DNA of 5,320 nt, taken from a candidate division LCP-89 bacterium (lineage in GTDB: Bacteria; Electryoneota; B3-LCP). The position numbers and the translations under genes are program-made. The notes beneath the pieces are model-generated. The model saw only the letters and a program-made list of their open reading frames with translations, searched no databases and was not told the origin of the DNA. Shown here piece after piece: positions 1-5,320 of the stretch. The DNA lies in contig JALGZU010000219.1 of the NCBI GenBank assembly GCA_025774735.1, positions 1 to 5,320 of the forward strand, given 5' to 3'. Every line of letters starts with the position of its first letter. Position 1 is the stretch's first letter.

Positions 1-202
1 TGCGTTGCCAGAACCATCCCAAGTCAACCTCGCTATCTACGACGTTAGCGGCCGCCTAGTAGCGGAATTGATCGATGGCAGGCGCGCGGCCGGAACGCAC
101 CAGGCCACCTTCGATGGTTCAAATCTTGCCTCGGGGATTTACCTCTACACCCTAAAAGCAGGTGCCTACTCCAGCACGAGTAAGATGGTGCTGATGAAGT
201 AA
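1..202 (+). CDS. C-terminal fragment of a secreted protein with a T9SS type A / FlgD-Ig-like sorting domain
   Basis: Only the last 66 codons are visible; the frame is open at the left edge, so the start and the functional domain lie outside the window. The tail reads as a small beta-sandwich repeat. It has the succession NLAIYDVSGRLV, then a G-T-H turn and FDGSNLASGIYLYTLKAG, and ends in KMVLMK before TAA. This I/V-Y-D-x-x-G-R / G-x-Y-x-Y / K-x-V-L-x-K layout is that of the C-terminal sorting domains (Por secretion tail, FlgD Ig-like fold). In FCB bacteria these direct Sec-exported proteins through the type IX secretion system, where the tail is usually cleaved. From that I infer an extracellular or surface protein; its enzymatic or adhesive role cannot be told from this piece. 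The TTG at position 5 is an internal leucine codon, not a start. The gene converges on the addBA-tRNA unit. A non-secretory FlgD-like hook domain is possible but less likely. Confidence 0.8.
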   Translation, partial: ALPEPSQVNLAIYDVSGRLVAELIDGRRAAGTHQATFDGSNLASGIYLYTLKAGAYSSTSKMVLMK

Positions 203-204
203 GG

Positions 205-237
205 ACAAACGCCGGATATGCTATCCGTTGCGTTTGT
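205..237 (+). terminator. Bulged hairpin just after the secreted-protein stop codon
   Basis: ACAAACGC at 205-212 pairs with GCGTTTGT at 230-237. CGGATA at 213-218 pairs with TATCCG at 222-227 around a 3-nt loop, leaving only a TT bulge at 228-229, so 14 base pairs form in a 33-nt element. It begins 2 nt after the TAA of the left-edge gene. No U-tract follows on the plus strand (the next bases are ACAAGGAAATAAG), so it is not a classical intrinsic terminator. It may be an mRNA 3'-end stabiliser or a poor terminator for the plus-strand gene. Confidence 0.45.
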
Positions 238-290
238 ACAAGGAAATAAGTTGAAAAAGCCGAAACGCGATTAATGTGCGATTAAGGCAG

Positions 291-341
291 ATAAAAATAC
301 CCACATTTTCCCATAAGTACCAACTTGGGAGAATGTGGGTA
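291..341 (-). terminator. Intrinsic terminator for the leftward tRNA/addBA transcript
   Basis: Positions 298-313 pair with 326-341 as a 16-bp stem, continuous except for one T/G opposition (308 opposite 331), around a 12-nt loop (314-325). Read on the minus strand, the stem is followed directly by TTTTTAT (complement of 291-297), which is the U-tract expected of a Rho-independent terminator. It begins about 30 nt past the 3' end of the tRNA, the natural place to end that transcript. On the plus strand the following bases (AACTTTTGTAATTATT) are only moderately T-rich, so termination of the convergent plus-strand gene here is possible but weaker. Confidence 0.75.
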
Positions 342-370
342 AACTTTTGTAATTATTGGTTATCACCTTG

Positions 371-444
371 TGCACCCAGAGGGAATCGAACCCACAACCT
401 GCGGATTAAGAGTCCGTTGCTCTGCCTAGTTGAGCTATGGGTGC
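371..444 (-). tRNA. tRNA-Lys (anticodon CTT)
   Basis: The 74-nt minus-strand sequence folds as a full cloverleaf. The acceptor stem GCACCCA/TGGGTGC has 7 perfect pairs, with discriminator A at 371. The D arm is GCTC/GAGC with an AACTAGGCA loop. The anticodon loop CTCTTAA has CTT at 408-410, which reads the lysine codon AAG. The variable loop is short and the T loop is TTCGATT. Two stem positions do not pair: A27 with C43 at the top of the anticodon arm, and T50 with T64 in the T stem; the other pairs are canonical. CCA is not encoded (the next bases are CAA), so the 3' end must be added by tRNA nucleotidyltransferase. The gene lies 66 bp downstream of addA on the same strand, with an intrinsic terminator behind it. 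No second tRNA is visible. Confidence 0.96.
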
Positions 445-452
445 ATCTGCTA

Positions 453-482
453 AATATACGAAATTCAGCGCCTCTGAAACAA
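453..482 (-). promoter_or_regulatory. Possible promoter for the tRNA-Lys gene
   Basis: In the 66-bp gap between addA and the tRNA, the minus strand carries TATATT (453-458), 8 nt upstream of the mature tRNA 5' end, and TTGTTT (477-482) with an 18-nt spacer. The first element fits a -10 box. Together with the next bases (TATATTTA) it also roughly resembles the TAnnTTTG -7 box of Bacteroidota promoters. The upstream box matches TTGACA only at its first three bases. The alternative is that the tRNA is processed out of an addBA read-through transcript. Confidence 0.35.
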
Positions 483-510
483 GTAAGAATTTACTATTTC
501 ACGATAACGG

Positions 511-3500
511 CTACCGGCCCTGGATTGCCGGCGTTAAAAGTTCGATAATCCTCTTACGTTCATCATCAGTTGGTATGATCTCCACACCGTGCCCTGAGTC
601 CAGATAGAACAGCTGCAAGTGCGCTGGAGGTTTGCCCGTCAACTTCTCCCAACCCATAGAGTAGATCAAGAGCTGATCTCGGTAAAACACCGACGGTTCA
701 TCGGAATCCGGATCGAAATGGTCACTTTTATAGTCAACCAGGATCCATCCCCTGTCATTCTCGAAAGCCAGATCCACCTTTGCTCTCAGGTATTGCCCTT
801 CCAGTTTAAAAAGGAAAGGGAACTCCCTGAAGACCCGCCTGGCATTCTGAATTTCCCGAGCTGTTGAAGATGTATAAAAATTGTTCAACAGGCGGAGGAC
901 GATTTCCAGTTCCCGGGGATCCGGAGCCCTACCAAACAGGCGCAGAGCTTCAGTAATGACCGTTTCTTTCATCTGGTTTGTTGGACAGTCCAGCGGCAGA
1001 ATCTGGAGCAAGCGGTGAACCCATCGCCCCAGAGCGATCCCGTATTTTGGCGAAGGTTCATCAAAGCTGAGCCCGCTCTCTTCGGAAGAGACTGAAGCCG
1101 GCAGTGTGTTTTGCATGTGGAGAAGCTCGGTTACGGAAATGGGGCCTCGTTCGAGACCGGGAGGTGAGGGAAAACCTATCGGTGGACCGCTGAAGGTGCT
1201 TTTTTTAGAGGGTGCCAGTGAGGGAAGATCTTCCATACTCGGCATCATCTGCCAGGCCCGGCCCAACCGGATGCCGGTGAATCCGCCTTCTTCATCGGTG
1301 AGCGGGACGAATCCGAGGGGAGCAGAGTTCAACGGGAATAGCATCTCTTGATTTATTTTGAGCACTTTAGTCAGAGTTTTAAACCATCCGCCAGTCCGCT
1401 GAACCTCATCCCGATTAACGGTACACGATGAGGAGAGAATAAGCTTTTCCCTGGCCCGGGTCATGGCGACGTAAAGGATTCTCTCGTTTTCAGCCTCCTC
1501 CTTCTGTTTTCGAAATTCACCGATTGCCTCGGATAGAGCAGGTTTGAACCTCTCCTGGGGCAGTTTTCCGTCGAGACAGAATGCGCCGCCCAATTCCCGG
1601 GCGTAAGCGAAGGCGCTTTCCGACCTGCGGGGGGAGTAATTCATATCGAATACCGCTACGATGGGAGCTTCCAGACCCTTGGCAGCGTGGACGGTCATAA
1701 TCTGAACGGCGCCTCCTTCTGCTTGCGGATCGGCGGCGCTGCCTTCCTGGAGATCGCGGATTCGGATCTCCTCGAATCGTTCGCGGAGCCGGGTTGACGG
1801 TTGAGCTGCGTAAGTATCGCACAGTCGCAGGAACTTGCGCACGTTGCTGCGCATCAGGGCACCGTGCTCGATTGTCGCCCAGTAAGATTCGAGACCGGTT
1901 TCTTCGATCCAGATTTCCACCAGGTCGCGCAGAGGTAGACGATCTTTCAGCAGATATAATCGATCGAAAATAGTCAGAAACCGCTCTGCCCGGGCGGGGA
2001 GGTCACTCTCTGCAACAGCCTGACCGGATAAAATATTAAGACCTTCATAGAGGCTGCGCCTGGTTTTGGTCGAGGTTTCAGAATCACCCGAACCATCTCT
2101 CGCAGCAATACTGGTGGCCAGCAGGTCATCGTCGCTGAAATTGATCTCTGGAGACTTCAAGAGACACGCCAGACTGAAGGAGTCTCCCGGATCCTCCAGA
2201 GATCGCACGAGAGTCATTAAATCGGTGATCTCCAGGGCATCCCAAAATCCGCGACCTGCGGCGACAATGCAGGGGATACCGAGTCTGTTAAGAGCGGTCT
2301 CGATGTATTCGAAGCTGCTGCCCGCCCGCACCAGGATCCGCACGTCTGACCACTCCGCTTTGCGAAGCTCCCCATTCCCTTTCCTGTTAAAGACTTGAAA
2401 GGATCCTCCTTCCACGAGGTGATAGATCCGGCGCGCTAAGAACTCTGCTTCATCTTCACGGGCTGCCTGGCGGGTCGCACCTCTGGCGATCAGCAGTTCG
2501 ACGCTGTAATCGTCCTCCGCTGCCGCCGTTTCGGGATATTGGGCCGCTTTCTCCAGCTTGAGAAAAGGCAGGTCCGACTTCTCTTTCCAGAGCATTGCAA
2601 AGAAACGGTTAGCCGCATTCAATACCGGTTCCCGTGACCGATAGTTGTCCCGCAACGGAATAGCCTCTCCCGTTCCCTTTTCCGCATCCTGAACAAATTG
2701 ATTGAAGAGAGTAACGTCGGCGTGTCGGAAGCCGTAAATGGATTGTTGTCCATCGCCGACGGCGAAGACAGGTGCACCTTCACCCAGCTTATTGATGATC
2801 CGCCATTGCACCGGGTTAAGATCCTGCGCTTCGTCGATCAAGATCTTATCAACGACGGGAGTGGTGGCGAACCCTCCTTCCAACACCTGCAGGGCAATCT
2901 CTTCGAGATCGAGGAAGTCCAGGCTCCCCGCAGCACGCTTGGCGGCTTGATAGTCAGTGGAAAAGTCTGTGAACAGGTGGTTAAGAATGTCGCAGATTGT
3001 GTTATAGTCTTCCTGAAAATATTCCCCCAGCAGGAGAGTTACCAAATCCACTTTCACCCGTTTCAGAACCGGCTTAAGAACATTACTGACCTGAAGACTG
3101 ATACTGGAAAGGTTGCCGGCGATGTCGTAAACCATTCCTTTTTCGTCTTCGGGCTGCACCAAATACTGACGGAGGCCGTAAGCAGCGCTGCTGGCTTTCT
3201 CCCCGGACTTAGCGGGAAGTCCCTCTGGATCGGTTAACAGCGCGTTCAGGCTCGAGAGGAGCTCTTCTGCCAGGGATCGAATGTACTCCCTGTCGACCTC
3301 CAGACGGGTGAAGGGATTGGCCAAGTCTCCTCCAGCGCACCGCACTGCTTCAACCAGGCTGATGAACGCTTGAGCAAAGCCGCGGGATGCAGGGGTTCTC
3401 CCCCGGCGCAGCCCGAAATCGCGACTCCACTTCAGACGATTGACCAGGTGTCGAAGTTGACTTGAACGCTCGTCGCGCCACCTGGCCAGGACACGCGTGA

Positions 3501-3900
3501 GGGATTCTTCCTGCAGCCACCGGGCTTCGTGTTGATCCAGAATCCGATATCCCGGATCGATGCCCAGATCGAGGGCGAGGGGGGCGATCAATCTGGAGCA
3601 GAAGCTGTGCAGGGTGCTGATGGGCGCGGCGTTCAATTGAGCGACAAGATCATCCCTCCCATGATCGCTCAGGCTATCGGCGACCCGCTCCTTCATCTCT
3701 GCAGCGGCTCTCTCGGTGAAGGTGGCCGCCAGAATTCTCCCCGGCGGTATCCCTTCTTCCAATACATGCTTCAAGTAGCGGTTTACCAGAACGCGTGTTT
3801 TACCGCTGCCCGCGCCAGCGTAGACGATCAGCGGCCCTGCTTCGGACTCTACCGCTTGCTTCTGCGCTATGTTAAGATCGTTTAGAGGAATTTCTGCCAT
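511..3900 (-). CDS. addA: AddA-type ATP-dependent helicase/nuclease subunit A (UvrD/RecB family)
   Basis: This is the motor and nuclease subunit of the AddAB double-strand-end resection enzyme, about 1129 aa, slightly shorter than well-known AddA proteins of about 1200 aa. Counting from the ATG at 3900, all superfamily 1A helicase motifs are present. They are Walker A AGAGSGKT (28-35), Ia TFTERAAAEM (60-69), II DEAQD (356-360), III GDGQQSIYGFR (382-392), IV NYRS (419-422), V IMTVHAAKGLE (734-744) and VI LYVAMTRARE (809-818). A RecB-type PD-(D/E)XK nuclease ends the protein: H962, D1043, the D1056-Y-K1058 pair and the QLLIY motif at 1076-1080, so cleavage should be active. The ATG at 3900 is preferred because the protein then begins, as relatives do, shortly before the NIAQKQAVES Q-motif. 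It also leaves a 19-nt overlap with addB; the ATG at 3936 would add 12 residues and overlap by 55 nt. Neither start has a strong Shine-Dalgarno sequence, which fits translational coupling to addB. DEAQD and HAAKGLEAP recall the alphaproteobacterial style of AddA more than the Bacillus one. Confidence 0.93.
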   Translation of the reverse strand: MAEIPLNDLNIAQKQAVESEAGPLIVYAGAGSGKTRVLVNRYLKHVLEEGIPPGRILAATFTERAAAEMKERVADSLSDHGRDDLVAQLNAAPISTLHSFCSRLIAPLALDLGIDPGYRILDQHEARWLQEESLTRVLARWRDERSSQLRHLVNRLKWSRDFGLRRGRTPASRGFAQAFISLVEAVRCAGGDLANPFTRLEVDREYIRSLAEELLSSLNALLTDPEGLPAKSGEKASSAAYGLRQYLVQPEDEKGMVYDIAGNLSSISLQVSNVLKPVLKRVKVDLVTLLLGEYFQEDYNTICDILNHLFTDFSTDYQAAKRAAGSLDFLDLEEIALQVLEGGFATTPVVDKILIDEAQDLNPVQWRIINKLGEGAPVFAVGDGQQSIYGFRHADVTLFNQFVQDAEKGTGEAIPLRDNYRSREPVLNAANRFFAMLWKEKSDLPFLKLEKAAQYPETAAAEDDYSVELLIARGATRQAAREDEAEFLARRIYHLVEGGSFQVFNRKGNGELRKAEWSDVRILVRAGSSFEYIETALNRLGIPCIVAAGRGFWDALEITDLMTLVRSLEDPGDSFSLACLLKSPEINFSDDDLLATSIAARDGSGDSETSTKTRRSLYEGLNILSGQAVAESDLPARAERFLTIFDRLYLLKDRLPLRDLVEIWIEETGLESYWATIEHGALMRSNVRKFLRLCDTYAAQPSTRLRERFEEIRIRDLQEGSAADPQAEGGAVQIMTVHAAKGLEAPIVAVFDMNYSPRRSESAFAYARELGGAFCLDGKLPQERFKPALSEAIGEFRKQKEEAENERILYVAMTRAREKLILSSSCTVNRDEVQRTGGWFKTLTKVLKINQEMLFPLNSAPLGFVPLTDEEGGFTGIRLGRAWQMMPSMEDLPSLAPSKKSTFSGPPIGFPSPPGLERGPISVTELLHMQNTLPASVSSEESGLSFDEPSPKYGIALGRWVHRLLQILPLDCPTNQMKETVITEALRLFGRAPDPRELEIVLRLLNNFYTSSTAREIQNARRVFREFPFLFKLEGQYLRAKVDLAFENDRGWILVDYKSDHFDPDSDEPSVFYRDQLLIYSMGWEKLTGKPPAHLQLFYLDSGHGVEIIPTDDERKRIIELLTPAIQGR

Positions 3901-5320
3901 CGTCTTCTGTATCGGCAAAGGTCCGCGAAATCGCATTTACCAGGTCCGCATTTGCGGTAATTGGACGGTTTAGGCCAGAGTCGTCCCCCAGCTACTGCCC
4001 TGGATAGCTCTTTAAGCTTAACTACCGCTCTATCCCGTATTTGAGACATCTCCTCTTGAGACAAGGTTCTAACTTCCGATCCTTTCTCATCTGCGCCGGT
4101 GATATCCTCGATGCTCCCGGCTTTCACTCCCAGGATAGACATCGAACGTAGATGAATTTCCAGGAGAGCGGTGACTTTCTGGCTCTTCAGTTCCTGCACA
4201 GCCAGTGCATACAGCGGCAGTTGCGGGGCTGTCCCGTTTTCAAGTCCATCGAAAAACTCGGTTTTCCTCTCCGAGTCCCCGCGGCTGTACTTGTAATCGA
4301 TGATGAGGGCACTGTCCTCTGCTCCGCCATCGATCCGGTCTATTCGGCCCTCAAGAGACAGCTCACGCTCGTCATCGTCCACCCTGAGTGCCGGGACCGG
4401 TCCGCTACCGCCGAACTGCCACTCCATCTCCAGAGGATCATATTTATCGGACATTTTAATCCAACCTTTTTCAACAAAATCGCTGAGGTTTCGAACGAGT
4501 TCCTCCAACTCGCGGTCCGCCTCGGGGTGGGCAGGGAGATGGCGGGTCCGCTTTTGGAATACGGTGCGGATCCAGTTCGCCATGTCGAACGGTTGACCCT
4601 CCCGGGTTGCTTTTAGATATTCTTCCAGGGCGCTGTGGGCTACAGATCCCACAACCAGGGGCGTGATCCCCTGAGTGATTTGATCCGGGCGCGGCTGAAC
4701 ATCGAGTATTCGCCTGGCGAAGTAGAGGTAGGGGCACTGGAGGGCATCGTTAAACTGGGTGACGCTCCAGTGCTGGCTGCGATCCGCGAGGAGAGATATG
4801 GAATCCGGGGAGCGCAACAGCGGGTCTGCACTACCCACCTTCTGCTGGCGTTTTCTGAACTCATCTCGATCCATGATGTTGAAGGGTTTCCAGGATGCAA
4901 TCTTGCCATCAATGAGGTCACGGCCGGTTCGGTTTTTGAGGGAATTGAGCAGAGGCGAGCGCGCCAGTAAATTCCCTTCGTCGTCGTACTTCGGACAGGA
5001 TAACTGTATCTCCTTTTGCCCATTTCCGATTAGAACGTTGAAGAGGCGGAATTTTTCATCATAGTCAGCGTGTTGCTCATTTTTCAGGAAGGGGCTGGCC
5101 TTTTTCGGTGCCGGCACTCGTGAGGTTAACGAGAGGTAAAACAGGACCGGTACCGGGAGGTGATCTTCCCTCGTTGCCGGGCAGACTTCAACCGCATCCA
5201 GAAGGGGATGAGAAGTGGAGTAGCGACAAGAATGAACGGCGCCCTGTAGAGTTTTAATCAGCACGGAGCGATCCACGGGTCGTTGAAAGTGTGCGCTGAA
5301 GCCGTCGATCAGGGTTTCCA
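3882..5320 (-). CDS. addB: AddB-type helicase-nuclease subunit, C-terminal part with PD-(D/E)XK nuclease and Fe-S cysteines
   Basis: The gene runs off the right edge; 478 codons are visible and the frame stays open to the border, so the GTG at 5276 is an internal valine, not the start. The visible piece starts in the inactivated helicase region: LFNVLIGNGQKEIQLSCP around 5048-4995 resembles the motif VI area of UvrD-like folds. A complete RecB-type nuclease domain follows (residues counted from V1 at 5276). It has GSVAHSALE with H214, EGRIDRID with D313, IIDYKYS with D327 and K329, and QLPLY at 352-356. Four cysteines bracket the domain: C181 in CPYLYF, and C443, C448 and C454 in the tail. 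This is the arrangement that holds a 4Fe-4S cluster in AddB and Cas4-type nucleases. The partner AddA follows with a 19-nt overlap, the usual addB-addA order. The known role is resection of broken DNA ends and Chi-like recognition by the AddB helicase-like part, which is not seen here. A stand-alone RecB-like exonuclease is unlikely given the neighbour. Confidence 0.88.
   Translation of the reverse strand, partial: ETLIDGFSAHFQRPVDRSVLIKTLQGAVHSCRYSTSHPLLDAVEVCPATREDHLPVPVLFYLSLTSRVPAPKKASPFLKNEQHADYDEKFRLFNVLIGNGQKEIQLSCPKYDDEGNLLARSPLLNSLKNRTGRDLIDGKIASWKPFNIMDRDEFRKRQQKVGSADPLLRSPDSISLLADRSQHWSVTQFNDALQCPYLYFARRILDVQPRPDQITQGITPLVVGSVAHSALEEYLKATREGQPFDMANWIRTVFQKRTRHLPAHPEADRELEELVRNLSDFVEKGWIKMSDKYDPLEMEWQFGGSGPVPALRVDDDERELSLEGRIDRIDGGAEDSALIIDYKYSRGDSERKTEFFDGLENGTAPQLPLYALAVQELKSQKVTALLEIHLRSMSILGVKAGSIEDITGADEKGSEVRTLSQEEMSQIRDRAVVKLKELSRAVAGGRLWPKPSNYRKCGPGKCDFADLCRYRRRWQKFL

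Noticed and set aside
371..444. tRNA-Lys as an attachment site for an integrated element
   Set aside because: No integrase, no second copy of the tRNA 3' end and no compositional break are visible on either side.
276..548. 90-codon plus-strand open frame containing PRGNRTHNLRIKSPLL
   Set aside because: It is the antisense translation of the tRNA-Lys gene, a well-known source of spurious proteins, and it also crosses the terminator and the end of addA.
1517..1822. 101-codon minus-strand open frame in another frame of addA
   Set aside because: It is an arginine-rich out-of-frame reading across helicase motif V; no start signal or family resemblance.
2698..3237. 179-codon plus-strand open frame inside addA
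   Set aside because: It lies wholly antisense to the conserved helicase motif II-III region and shows no domain of its own; it is a shadow of addA codon usage.
3938..3958. Inverted repeat CCGCA/TGCGG near the end of addB
   Set aside because: Only 5 bp long and explained by the cysteine-motif codons; too short to be taken as a regulatory hairpin.
4152..4616. 154-codon plus-strand open frame inside addB
   Set aside because: It is antisense to the AddB nuclease domain, whose motifs are conserved in the opposite frame; no recognisable protein features.
1..5320. CRISPR array, transposon ends, anti-phage island or new defence system
   Set aside because: I see no regularly spaced repeats, transposase or long terminal repeats. 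The RecB-like nucleases are explained by AddA and AddB, so Cas4 or a novel defence nuclease is not needed.

Overview
This window appears to be bacterial chromosomal DNA with a recognisable core: the addB-addA (RexB-RexA type) helicase-nuclease pair for double-strand break repair. It is followed by a tRNA-Lys gene on the same (minus) strand. The 3' end of an unrelated secreted-protein gene enters convergently from the left edge. The C-terminal tail of that left-edge protein looks like a type IX secretion (T9SS type A / FlgD-Ig-like) sorting domain. This points to the Bacteroidota/FCB superphylum or a related uncultured lineage such as Calditrichota, KSB1, Marinimicrobia or Zixibacteria. The genus cannot be read from the sequence. 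Base composition looks balanced to moderately GC-rich throughout, and I see no compositional island.

Layout from left to right. Positions 1-202 (+) hold the last 66 codons of the T9SS-cargo-like protein. A bulged hairpin at 205-237 follows its stop at once. An intrinsic-terminator-like hairpin at 298-341, whose U-tract lies on the minus strand, ends leftward transcription. A complete tRNA-Lys(CTT) gene lies at 371-444 (-), with a possible promoter in the 66-bp gap before it. The addA gene occupies about 511-3900 (-), with all superfamily 1 helicase motifs and an intact C-terminal RecB-type nuclease. The addB gene (3882-5320, -) runs off the right edge. Only its C-terminal part is visible: the end of the helicase-like region, a complete RecB-type nuclease domain and four cysteines placed to hold a 4Fe-4S cluster.

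AddB and AddA are known to form a heterodimer that unwinds and resects double-strand DNA ends and prepares 3' single strands for RecA. The reading frames overlap by 19 nt, which suggests translational coupling and balanced subunit production. Both nuclease active sites look intact, so each subunit should cut one strand, as in the two-nuclease AddAB enzymes.

I did not find a new system here. The items most worth a second look are the unusual C-x4-C-x5-C spacing of the AddB iron-sulfur cysteines, which sits on a small internal direct repeat; the addBA-tRNA-terminator arrangement; two non-paired positions in the tRNA stems; and the hairpin directly behind the secreted-protein gene.
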